Source: JANQOZ01 sp045106555
GTDB lineage: Bacteria; Pseudomonadota; Gammaproteobacteria; Xanthomonadales; SZUA-38
Length of the DNA: 64,000 nucleotides
Assembly: GCA_045106555.1 (NCBI GenBank)
Contig: JBGCET010000015.1
Span: 44,794-108,793 of the forward strand
Reading direction: 5' to 3'
This document shows, piece by piece, positions 1-7,861 of the stretch. How positions within the stretch are numbered: the stretch's first letter is position 1; each line of letters begins with the position of its first letter. A model generated the notes under the pieces. It did no database searches and had not been told where the DNA came from. It worked only from the letters and a program-made list of their open reading frames with translations. The position numbers were made by a program, and so were the translations under genes.

Positions 1-841
1 TGACAATGGCAAACGCGCCAAGCCCCAGATTGACATCCAGCATGATTTGCAAGATATCGGATTGACCACTCACTGCGCCTGACAAACTGGCCGCCAGCAT
101 CACCGAAAACTGCACTACCGCATAAGCCACAAAGGCTGTGTACACCGCGCCACTCCAATGGCGCACAAAGCGCGTAATGTCTGGAAGAATAATGGCGCCA
201 ATAATGACGCCACCAGCCACCGCTGACACCCCATCGCCCAGCGACAACGTGGGTGTTTTTTCGGCGGCCAAAATGGTACTGATGGACTGAGCATCCAAGG
301 CCGACTTAGCCAGCAGATACGTGACCACCGCCAGCACAGGAACCAGCAACGTGGACACCCAGTTAATCGCCCTAAAACCGATCAGCGAGGTGATGGTCAT
401 GCAGATACTGGCTAATATCGACAGCCAAATCGGACTGACGCTCAAACCCAATGTAGATTGGGCCAAGCGGTCTACTGCGCCGGTAAATAGATTGATATTG
501 ACACCGAACCAGCCGAGCAATGAAATGGCGAACGCCAGGTTCACCAAACCAGCCCCTCGGTCGCCAAAGGCCACCCGAACCAGCAAGTAAGAGCTCATCC
601 GGGTTTTTGCGCCAATGGCTCCCATGGTTGAACCCACCAACACGGTGATCAAACTCCCCAGCAACAGCGCCAGCAGCACAGACTTCGGGGCCAGACCCTC
701 AGAAACCTCCAGACCGGTGACAAAGGTAGGCAGTGAAAACGACACCATCGCCGCCACCGCAGCCACTCGCGGCCAGGCCACCAGCTGATGGTCAGCAACG
801 CCTGAAGCAGAAAATTCATCGTGGGATGACGGGGACGCCAT
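1..841 (-). CDS. NCS1-family nucleobase:cation symporter (partial, C-terminus outside window)
   Basis: I translated this frame by hand because it runs off the left edge: about 280 codons are open from the ATG at 841. The product is very hydrophobic, with at least seven membrane-spanning segments, and resembles cytosine permease (CodB) and related NCS1 carriers that import cytosine, hydantoins, allantoin or similar compounds with a cation. Typical NCS1 features are the N-terminal stretch around VSFSLPTFVTG, the GSTMGAIGAKTRMSSY region and the GGVIIGAIILPDITRF segment near residue 210. The family is usually 400-480 residues, so about a third is missing. It is divergent from the Lrp-type regulator at 972, which probably controls it. 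The exact substrate cannot be read from the sequence. Confidence 0.82.
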   Translation of the reverse strand, partial: MASPSSHDEFSASGVADHQLVAWPRVAAVAAMVSFSLPTFVTGLEVSEGLAPKSVLLALLLGSLITVLVGSTMGAIGAKTRMSSYLLVRVAFGDRGAGLVNLAFAISLLGWFGVNINLFTGAVDRLAQSTLGLSVSPIWLSILASICMTITSLIGFRAINWVSTLLVPVLAVVTYLLAKSALDAQSISTILAAEKTPTLSLGDGVSAVAGGVIIGAIILPDITRFVRHWSGAVYTAFVAYAVVQFSVMLAASLSGAVSGQSDILQIMLDVNLGLGAFAIV

Positions 842-880
842 AGTGCCTCACAGGGCTTTCGTTTCTTAAGCCTCATTTTT

Positions 881-914
881 AGCATATATTCCGAAGAATA
901 AGATTTCGTATGCT
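881..914. promoter_or_regulatory. candidate operator in the permease/Lrp divergent promoter region
   Basis: The 130-bp gap between the permease and the Lrp-type regulator contains the inverted repeat AGCATA (881-886) and TATGCT (909-914). Between the arms lies the AT-rich near-palindrome ATTCCGAAGAAT. Lrp/AsnC proteins often bind such AT-rich dyads and control a divergent transporter gene, so this is a plausible site for the neighbour's product. The assignment is inference from position and symmetry only. Confidence 0.35.
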
Positions 915-971
915 GGCCGGACTCCGGCAGATAGTTTCGTTGTAATCATTAACTCCGACCGGGAATACTGC

Positions 972-1478
972 GTGCCGCCGAAACCCAAAAACCTCAAGCT
1001 CGACGCCATCAATCGAAAGATTCTTACCATCACCCACACCGAGGCCAACATCTCCAATCAGGACTTGGCTGAAGCGGTAGGGCTTTCCAACAGCGCCTGT
1101 TTTCAGCGGGTGAGAGCGCTTAAAGAGGCGGGTTACTTTCTTTCCTTCAATACGGATTTAGATCTCAATCGAATGGTTGAGCATGTATTGGCCTACGTAG
1201 AATTTACCCTCAGCGACAACAGCCCAATCTGCCGCGAGCGCTTCGAGGCCGAGATTGCTGAGATTTCCGAGTTTATGGATTGCCTGCGAGTCACCGGAGA
1301 CTCGGACTACATCTGCTTTACCTGCTGTTCCAACATCCAGGCACTGAACGCGTTGATCGACAGCGTCAGTGGCAACGCCGACCTGGGTGTGCAGCTGGTT
1401 AACACAAGAATTATTCTCGAACGATCAAAGTGGTATCTGGGCTATCCATTGCAAAAACTGCGCTGGTTGGACGACTGA
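972..1478 (+). CDS. Lrp/AsnC-family transcriptional regulator
   Basis: A 168-residue protein, the normal length for this family. Residues about 10-55 form the helix-turn-helix (SNQDLAEAVGLSNSACFQR), followed by the RAM/AsnC ligand-binding domain with the typical pattern of an acidic strand, VTGDSDYICF and a C-terminal region in which the family senses small molecules such as amino acids. The start is a GTG; no strong Shine-Dalgarno sequence is visible. It is divergent from the NCS1 permease and lies just upstream of the amidase/malonyl-CoA synthetase pair, so it is a candidate regulator of uptake and hydrolysis of amide or nucleobase compounds. The effector is unknown. Confidence 0.9.
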   Translation: MPPKPKNLKLDAINRKILTITHTEANISNQDLAEAVGLSNSACFQRVRALKEAGYFLSFNTDLDLNRMVEHVLAYVEFTLSDNSPICRERFEAEIAEISEFMDCLRVTGDSDYICFTCCSNIQALNALIDSVSGNADLGVQLVNTRIILERSKWYLGYPLQKLRWLDD

Positions 1479-1551
1479 CTCCTCGCTAGGCGCGTCAGGG
1501 GGTTAGCGAATCGTTATACTGACGGGCAGCAAAACAGCCTGGAATTTCGCC

Positions 1552-3078
1552 ATGCCTTCAGCGTTATCTCGACGAGACTTTGCCATGTCCTCCATTGGTG
1601 CAGCCCTAACCATGACGTCAGGTTGCGCCACTCGCAGCGCGCGAACCGATGGTGGTATTTCAGCAGTGTATTCAGAATCGGATGCCACCTCGCTGGCAGA
1701 TTTAGTCCGACGTGGAGACCTGACGGCGCTGGAGTTATTGGACGAGGCCATTAGACGCACCGAACAGGTTGACCCGCAAATTAACGCGGTGGTCATGCGC
1801 CATTTCGAGCTTGCCAGGCAATACGTCAAAAAAGGCCAGCTACCTGAAGGGCCGTTTACTGGCGTACCGTTTCTGCTGAAGGATTTGGGTGCTCGACTCG
1901 AGGGCACCGTCACCACCGGCGGCTCACGTCTCCTGGAGGGCATTGTTGCACCCACGGACGATGTGCTGGTGGACCGATACAAGAAAGCCGGGTTTGTGAT
2001 TTTCGGAAAAACCAACACGCCAGAATTTGGCATGGCGTTGACCACCGAATCGTATTTGCACGGGCCATGCCGCAACCCCTGGAACTTAGATCACATCACC
2101 GGCGGATCCAGCGGCGGCTCAGCCGCTGCCGTGGCTGCCGGAATATTGCCTGTGGCCAACGCCACCGATGGAGGCGGGTCTATTCGAGTCCCCGCGGCGG
2201 CCTGCGGGGTATTTGGTTTCAAGCCTACCCGGGCGCTCACCCCCCGTTCGATTGGGCCTAGCATGATGTCGGTCTCCCACGTGGTATCACGCACCGTGCG
2301 AGACAGTGCGGCGGTGCTCGACGCTACCGCTGGCTACGCGCCTGGGTTTCCTTTTGTATCGCCGGAAAAGGTAGGCGGGTACCTTGCCAGCTCACGTCGC
2401 CCACCCAAGTCCCTGCGGATAGCCCTGGTGACGGACGAACCGCCAATGTCCATCGACCCTGATGTGTCTGATGCCATTAATCACGTCGCTAAAACCTGCG
2501 AGGCCCTAGGACACCCAGTGGAAACTGCCAGCGCTGGAGTGAATTTTGACGACCTGAATCGAGCACAAACCACCCTTATTCTGGCGGAATTTTCCCAAGG
2601 AATGCACAGTCTTTCGGCAGCCATCAATCGCCCGTTGGATGCCACGACGCTTGAGCGTTTGTCGCTGGAGTTTGTCAACGTCGGCGCTAACACCCGCGCT
2701 GCCGATTATCTGGCGGCGTGGGACCATATTCAGTCTGTCACCGCTAAGATGGCCGAGTTTTTTCAAACCTACGACGTCATGCTAAGCCCGGTGACCGTAA
2801 CCCCGCCGCCGAAGCTGGGCACCATCAACGAGCATCCCAGCGACAGCTGGGACAGCTTCGTTGACCGTTTTCGCACCTACTCAGCCTATACGCCACTGCA
2901 AAACCTGACCGGGGTTCCCGCTGCATCGTTGCCCGTGGGTTTATCCCAAAACGGGTTGCCCGTGGCTGCCATGATCAGCGCTGCGCTAGGTAAAGATGCT
3001 TTGCTTATGGCACTGAGTCGCCAGCTTGAAACCGCTCTGCCTTTTGAGCAGCGCCGACCGCCGGTATTTGCCAGCTAA
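1552..3078 (+). CDS. amidase-signature hydrolase, predicted Tat-exported lipoprotein
   Basis: A 508-residue amidase-signature enzyme that should hydrolyse a carboxamide to acid plus ammonia or amine. The Ser-cisSer-Lys triad is complete: K110, cis-Ser 187 in GGSSGGS and nucleophile S210 in GGGSIRVPA. The N-terminus has a twin-arginine motif (SRRDF, residues 6-10), a short hydrophobic stretch and a lipobox-like TSGC ending at C25. This predicts export folded by Tat and lipid anchoring, which is unusual for a family that is mostly cytoplasmic. The stop codon overlaps the start of the malonyl-CoA synthetase gene (TAATG), so the two are translationally coupled. A malonamidase-type role fits that partner but is inference. 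A possible -10 element (TATACT) lies at 1515-1520. Confidence 0.88.
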   Translation: MPSALSRRDFAMSSIGAALTMTSGCATRSARTDGGISAVYSESDATSLADLVRRGDLTALELLDEAIRRTEQVDPQINAVVMRHFELARQYVKKGQLPEGPFTGVPFLLKDLGARLEGTVTTGGSRLLEGIVAPTDDVLVDRYKKAGFVIFGKTNTPEFGMALTTESYLHGPCRNPWNLDHITGGSSGGSAAAVAAGILPVANATDGGGSIRVPAAACGVFGFKPTRALTPRSIGPSMMSVSHVVSRTVRDSAAVLDATAGYAPGFPFVSPEKVGGYLASSRRPPKSLRIALVTDEPPMSIDPDVSDAINHVAKTCEALGHPVETASAGVNFDDLNRAQTTLILAEFSQGMHSLSAAINRPLDATTLERLSLEFVNVGANTRAADYLAAWDHIQSVTAKMAEFFQTYDVMLSPVTVTPPPKLGTINEHPSDSWDSFVDRFRTYSAYTPLQNLTGVPAASLPVGLSQNGLPVAAMISAALGKDALLMALSRQLETALPFEQRRPPVFAS

Positions 3079-4604
3079 TGGTGCTCAACGGACAACACAA
3101 TCTCTATCAGCAGTTTGCGGTTCAGGCCGAACGCTTAGGTGACAAGCCCGCACTGATTGATGAGCAGCAGAACACACTGACGTTTCGACAGCTTGACGAG
3201 CAGTCGGGCCGGATAGCCAATGCACTGGTTAAGCTAGGTTTGACGCCCGGCGACCGGGTTACCGTACAGGTCCAAAAATCACCTATGGCGCTGTGCCTGT
3301 ATTTGGCCTGCCTGCGAGTCGGCGGCGTATTTCATCCGCTGAACACTGGTTACCAATCCAGCGAGCTGGCTTTTTTCATCGACAACGCGCAGCCCTCCAT
3401 CGTTGTTTCAGACTCCGCGGCTTTAACGTTGTTTCAGTCGTTGCCGGGAGCTCCTGACGAGGCAAACATTCTCAGCCTGAATGCCGACGGGTCCGGCTCG
3501 CTCACCGACCTGGCCAACACCCAATCGGACACATTTGACACGGTGCAACGCACCGCTTCGGACCCCGCCGCCCTGCTGTACTCCTCCGGCACGACCGGCA
3601 CACCTAAAGGTATCGATTTATGCCACGGCAATCTGGTCAGCAATGCCGCAACGTTGACCGAACACTGGGAATTCAGTGAATCAGACGTGCTGCTCCACGC
3701 ACTGCCAATTTTTCACGTTCACGGACTGTTTGTGGCTATCGGCTGCGCGCTGATGAGCGGCGCCTGTATGCGCTGGCTGCCGACCTTTGATACCCAAACC
3801 GTGATCAACACGCTACCCCAGTGTTCTGTGATGATGGGTGTGCCGACTTACTACACCCGGCTGCTGGCCAGCGCCGCCTTTACCCGTGAGGTCGGGGCCG
3901 AACGGCGTCTGTTTATCTCCGGCTCAGCACCTCTGTTGGCGGAGACCTTTCAGGACTTCGAAGAGCGTACCGGGCACCGAATTGTGGAGCGGTACGGTTT
4001 AACCGAAACCATGATCAACACCTCCAGTCCACTGCATGGGGAGCGGCGAGCAGGCACCGTAGGACTGCCCCTGGCAGATATTGAGGTCCGCGTGGTCGAC
4101 GACCATGGCCACGCCGTCGGACCGGGAAAAACCGGCCAGATTGAAGTTCGCGGTCCCAACGTCTTTTCGGGCTATTGGCGTGCACCGGAAAAAACACAGC
4201 AAGACTTTACCCAGGATAAGTTTTTTCGCACCGGCGATAACGGCATGTGGGACGAGGACGGCTACTTAAGCATTGTGGGCCGGGCCAAAGACATGGTGAT
4301 TACTGGCGGCCTGAACGTCTATCCCCGGGAGGTTGAGCTTCTGTTGGATCAGTTACCCGGCGTGATGGAGTCTGCGGTGATTGGTCTTGCCCATGCCGAC
4401 TTTGGTGAAGCGGTGGTTGCAGTGGTGGTGCCCGATGGAGACCAATGTGTTGATGAAACTCTGATCCGGGCCGAACTCAAATCTCAAATTGCCGGTTTTA
4501 AAGTACCCAAACGGGTGATCAGCATTGACCAGCTGCCACGCAACACCATGGGCAAAGTGCAGAAAAACCAGCTGCGCAAACAGTTCAGCGGACTCTTTGC
4601 GTAA
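3078..4604 (+). CDS. matB: malonyl-CoA synthetase-like acyl-CoA ligase
   Basis: A 508-residue ANL-superfamily adenylating enzyme. It should activate a carboxylic acid with ATP and load it onto CoA. The P-loop-like motif YSSGTTGTPKG lies near residue 175, RYGLTETMINTS is the A5 region, RTGD and GRAKDMVITGG the hinge region, and K in NTMGKVQKNQ near 497 the catalytic lysine. LPIFHVHGLFV and the general sequence match the MatB/ACSF3 malonyl-CoA synthetase group rather than long-chain or acetate ligases. It starts on the stop codon of the upstream amidase (TAATG). The pair could convert malonamate to malonate and then malonyl-CoA. The family call is firm; malonate as substrate is likely but not proven by motifs alone. 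Confidence 0.82.
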   Translation: MVLNGQHNLYQQFAVQAERLGDKPALIDEQQNTLTFRQLDEQSGRIANALVKLGLTPGDRVTVQVQKSPMALCLYLACLRVGGVFHPLNTGYQSSELAFFIDNAQPSIVVSDSAALTLFQSLPGAPDEANILSLNADGSGSLTDLANTQSDTFDTVQRTASDPAALLYSSGTTGTPKGIDLCHGNLVSNAATLTEHWEFSESDVLLHALPIFHVHGLFVAIGCALMSGACMRWLPTFDTQTVINTLPQCSVMMGVPTYYTRLLASAAFTREVGAERRLFISGSAPLLAETFQDFEERTGHRIVERYGLTETMINTSSPLHGERRAGTVGLPLADIEVRVVDDHGHAVGPGKTGQIEVRGPNVFSGYWRAPEKTQQDFTQDKFFRTGDNGMWDEDGYLSIVGRAKDMVITGGLNVYPREVELLLDQLPGVMESAVIGLAHADFGEAVVAVVVPDGDQCVDETLIRAELKSQIAGFKVPKRVISIDQLPRNTMGKVQKNQLRKQFSGLFA

Positions 4605-4618
4605 GGTCCATTAATCCA

Positions 4619-6358
4619 TCACTGCTTGGAATACACGCGCTCTCCGCGAAACCAAGTTTCGCGAGGTCTTATCTCGCTTAGGTTGGAGATAGGCATCTGA
4701 AACAGGTCTTCATCCAGAATCAGAAAGTCCGCCAGCTTGCCGACCTCAAGGCTACCGGTATCAGTGTCCAGCCGCAGAGCCCTTGCGCCCTGCAGCGTGT
4801 AGATATCCAACGCTTCTCGAAGCGTTATGGCCTGCTCTGGCCACAGCTGCTGCGGACTTCCCGACACAGGGTGTTGGCGAGTGACCAACGATTCTATGCC
4901 TACCCAAGGGTTGGCATCCTGCGCCACGGCAGGCCAGTCGGAACCTGCCAGCAGTCCGGCGCCGCTGTCCAGATAGTCTCGAACAGGAAAGTACCGATGA
5001 CCCCGCTCCGGCCCGACGGCCTGATAGATGGCATTCATGATGGGTGAGGGATACCAGAGTATGGGCGACAGATCCGCTACCGCGTTCAGCGCGCCAAACC
5101 GCGGAACATCAGCGTCACTCACGTATCCGGCATGAGCCAATTCATGGCGAAGCCCGCTGGGTCCGTTGGCCTTTCGGGCCGCTTCAATCGCGTCCAGCGC
5201 CACTCGAACAGAGCGATCACCCGCCGCGTGAATTTTCACGGTAAATCCGCGCCGGTCCAGTTCAATCATGTCCGCCGCCAGAGTCGACGGCTCAATCAAC
5301 AAAGGCCCACCATCAAACCCTGGTGGATGCTGATGATCAGGTAAGTAAGGCGCCAGCATGCCGGCAGTGCGCGCTGGCGTAGGCACACCATCAAGAAAGA
5401 TTTTCACAAACCGGGTGTGGACGCCAGGGCTGCGATAGCGGTCTCTGGCATCTTCCAGCGCGCCATAGTCCAGCGGCGTATCCCGCCTGCCATCCACTGA
5501 GCGCAAGCTGGTGGCCACATGCAAACTCAGCCCTTGGGAGATATCCACCGCCTGCCAGCCAGCGGATTCATAGGGATAGGTTGATGCATCCTTAATGCCG
5601 GTCAATCCAAACGCGTTGGCTTCAACCATAAAGACCTTGATCGCCCGCTGGATCTGGGTTGGCGGATACTCTGGAACCACCTCGCGCATCATTTTGGCTG
5701 CCGTTTCCAGCAGCACGCCGCTGGGGGTTCCATCCGACTGTCTAACAATAGTGCCGTTGTCTGGATCTGGAGTGCTTTGCGTGATGCCCGCCAGCTCCAG
5801 AGCGCGGGAATTAACCCAAACGTTGTGCAGGCTGTCATCGCTGAGAATCACCGCCTTGTTACCCGATACCTCATCCAGCAGCTGGCGAGGTGAGGACAAC
5901 GGGAAACTCTCGAAAAACGCGCTGTCCCACTGGCCGCCAATAATCCATTCGCTGTCCGGCTGACCCGCCACACATTTTTTGATCGCGGCCTGAACGTCAC
6001 TGGGGTTTGCGCTAAAGGCAAAATTGCACTGATAGAGTTGCTTCAGGCTGCCGCGAACCGGGTGTAGATGAGCGTCAAACAGCCCTGGGATGATGGTTCT
6101 GCCAGACAGCTCAACGTACATGGCGCCGTCTCCGGCATGCAGTTTGGCCTGCTGGGTTGTGCCCAGAAAAACAATACGTTCGCCCTCAATCACCATGGCC
6201 TGATAGGGCGTGGTGGAAACACCCATGGGGTGAATCGCGCCGCCAAAAAACACCGTCTGAGGCGGCGTTGGCTTATCCGTTGATCCCCTGCAGCCTGATA
6301 GCGCGAGACAGGCCCACAGGAGGAGAAAGAGACAAACTCGTTGACTAGGTCGGGACAT
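4619..6358 (-). CDS. YtcJ-type amidohydrolase, predicted lipoprotein
   Basis: Metal-dependent hydrolase of the amidohydrolase_3/YtcJ group, about 579 residues. The start at 6358 was chosen because it gives a clean signal peptide with lipobox LSGC; upstream codons only extend the reading frame. Metal-site motifs are present: HLH in LFDAHLHP, KIHAAGD, the HELAHAG histidine and GSDWPA. The family hydrolyses C-N bonds in substituted formamides, cyclic amides and similar compounds. Its start overlaps the stop of the upstream amidase at 6345 by 14 bp, so both are co-transcribed. A paralogue with the same architecture lies at 10679-12415. It converges on matB with a gap of only 14 bp. Confidence 0.87.
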   Translation of the reverse strand: MSRPSQRVCLFLLLWACLALSGCRGSTDKPTPPQTVFFGGAIHPMGVSTTPYQAMVIEGERIVFLGTTQQAKLHAGDGAMYVELSGRTIIPGLFDAHLHPVRGSLKQLYQCNFAFSANPSDVQAAIKKCVAGQPDSEWIIGGQWDSAFFESFPLSSPRQLLDEVSGNKAVILSDDSLHNVWVNSRALELAGITQSTPDPDNGTIVRQSDGTPSGVLLETAAKMMREVVPEYPPTQIQRAIKVFMVEANAFGLTGIKDASTYPYESAGWQAVDISQGLSLHVATSLRSVDGRRDTPLDYGALEDARDRYRSPGVHTRFVKIFLDGVPTPARTAGMLAPYLPDHQHPPGFDGGPLLIEPSTLAADMIELDRRGFTVKIHAAGDRSVRVALDAIEAARKANGPSGLRHELAHAGYVSDADVPRFGALNAVADLSPILWYPSPIMNAIYQAVGPERGHRYFPVRDYLDSGAGLLAGSDWPAVAQDANPWVGIESLVTRQHPVSGSPQQLWPEQAITLREALDIYTLQGARALRLDTDTGSLEVGKLADFLILDEDLFQMPISNLSEIRPRETWFRGERVYSKQ

Positions 6359-7787
6359 GATGGTTTCCGTATGGCATCGAAGGGCGCGTACGCCAGTGAT
6401 TGGTTGCCTGCTGCAGGGCATACCCTAGCCTCAGCACGCCCGCATCGTCTCCGTACCGCCCAACAATCTGCACGCCTACCGGCCAACCCTCTGAGGTAAA
6501 CCCAGCGGGAACCGACAGCGCAGGATTGCCAGCCACGGTAATGAAATAACACGACTTCATCCAATCCAGATAAGAGTCCATGGACTGACCGGCAATCTCT
6601 CTGGGATATTCCTGTTCAATGGGAAAGGGATGCACCTGAGTCACCGGTAACAAGAGAAAGTCGTAGCGTGTGAAAAACTCACTCACCCGATCAATTAGCG
6701 CCACCTGTTGCTTGCAAGCAAGGGCCACTTGATCGGCGTTTAACGCAAGGCCCTGTTCAATATTGCTAATCAGGGTTGCCTTATAGGTATCCCGGTGATT
6801 ATCCAGGCCGTCACCCAGCAGCTTGGCATAGAGATCGGCCCGCAAAGTTTTGAATATGACGTCTGCGTCACTAAGGTCTGGACAGCCGTATTCAATATGG
6901 GCCCCAAGGCCGGCGAGTTCTCGCGCCGCTTCAGTCACATAGTCTGGCATTCCTTCAGCTAACGGGAGCAGCCCTCCATAGTCGGCGGCAAGGGCGATCC
7001 TCAAACCCGTCGTCACCTCGCTTAAGTCGCTGGAAAAATCCAATGGCTCAAGACTCTGTGACAACGGCGAACAGGGGTCCGGCGGCCCAATCACGGCCAT
7101 GAAAAGCGCCAGATCCTCAATAGTTCTGGCCATGGGGCCTTCAACCGGCAACGTCGCGGTGGGAGACTTCGCGGGCCACATCGGCACTCGGCCGGGTGTA
7201 GGCCGCAGACCGCAGATATTGCACCAGGCTGCAGGATTGCGCAGCGACCCGCCCATGTCGCTGCCTTCGGCCAGCGCCGCCATGCCGGCTGCTAATACAA
7301 CGGCAGCGCCGCCGCTACTGCCGCCGCAGCTGCGGGTTGGGTCATAGGGGTTAGCCGTTACGCCGAAAATCTCGTTGAAGGTGTGTGAACCCGCGCCGTA
7401 CTCCGGGGTATTGGTTTTTCCCAACATGATGGCGCCAGCATCATGCATCCGCTGCACCACCAGAGAATTTTCAGTCGGCACATGGTTGGCCATGGATAAG
7501 GTGCCGAACGTGGTTCGAACGCCTTGGGTGGATGACAGATCTTTATGCGCCACCGGCAAACCGCCCAGGGGGCCAATGTCCTCACCGCGCTGCAGCCGCT
7601 GATCGAGTTCCTGGGCGCGATCCAGCGCCTGAGAATCAACCCGGGTAACCAGCGCATTCAGTTTTGGGTTAACCCGATTGACCTGTTCCAAGTGGGCGTT
7701 GACCACCTCCACGCAGGATAGGTCCCGAGAGCGGATGCGGGCCTGCAGGTCGCAGGCCGAGCCAAACAGAAAATCCCTAGCGGTCAT
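6345..7787 (-). CDS. amidase-signature hydrolase (cytoplasmic)
   Basis: A 480-residue amidase-signature protein from the ATG at 7787; a TTG five codons earlier is the only upstream alternative. The catalytic triad is intact: K82 in AHKDLS, cis-Ser 158 in CGGSSGG and nucleophile S181 in MGGSLRNPA. No signal peptide is visible, so unlike the paralogue at 1552 it should act in the cytoplasm. The next gene downstream, a YtcJ-type amidohydrolase, overlaps it by 14 bp, giving a two-step hydrolysis operon with one enzyme inside and one outside. An intrinsic terminator just upstream separates it from the TonB receptor gene, so it probably has its own promoter. Substrate unknown. Confidence 0.87.
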   Translation of the reverse strand: MTARDFLFGSACDLQARIRSRDLSCVEVVNAHLEQVNRVNPKLNALVTRVDSQALDRAQELDQRLQRGEDIGPLGGLPVAHKDLSSTQGVRTTFGTLSMANHVPTENSLVVQRMHDAGAIMLGKTNTPEYGAGSHTFNEIFGVTANPYDPTRSCGGSSGGAAVVLAAGMAALAEGSDMGGSLRNPAAWCNICGLRPTPGRVPMWPAKSPTATLPVEGPMARTIEDLALFMAVIGPPDPCSPLSQSLEPLDFSSDLSEVTTGLRIALAADYGGLLPLAEGMPDYVTEAARELAGLGAHIEYGCPDLSDADVIFKTLRADLYAKLLGDGLDNHRDTYKATLISNIEQGLALNADQVALACKQQVALIDRVSEFFTRYDFLLLPVTQVHPFPIEQEYPREIAGQSMDSYLDWMKSCYFITVAGNPALSVPAGFTSEGWPVGVQIVGRYGDDAGVLRLGYALQQATNHWRTRPSMPYGNHHVPT

Positions 7788-7812
7788 AGGCCTACATGGC
7801 AATCTAATGAGA

Positions 7813-7840
7813 AAAGGGTTGCCAATACTGGCAACCCTTT
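7813..7840 (-). terminator. intrinsic terminator of the TonB receptor gene
   Basis: A perfect 11-bp stem (7813-7823 with 7830-7840; core GGGTTGCC/GGCAACCC) with a 6-nt loop. On the minus strand it ends in TTTTTC. It lies 22 bp past the TonB receptor stop codon and just before the amidase gene, so it should end the receptor transcript. Confidence 0.85.
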
Positions 7841-7861
7841 GGGTCGGTCGAGGCGAACCAA

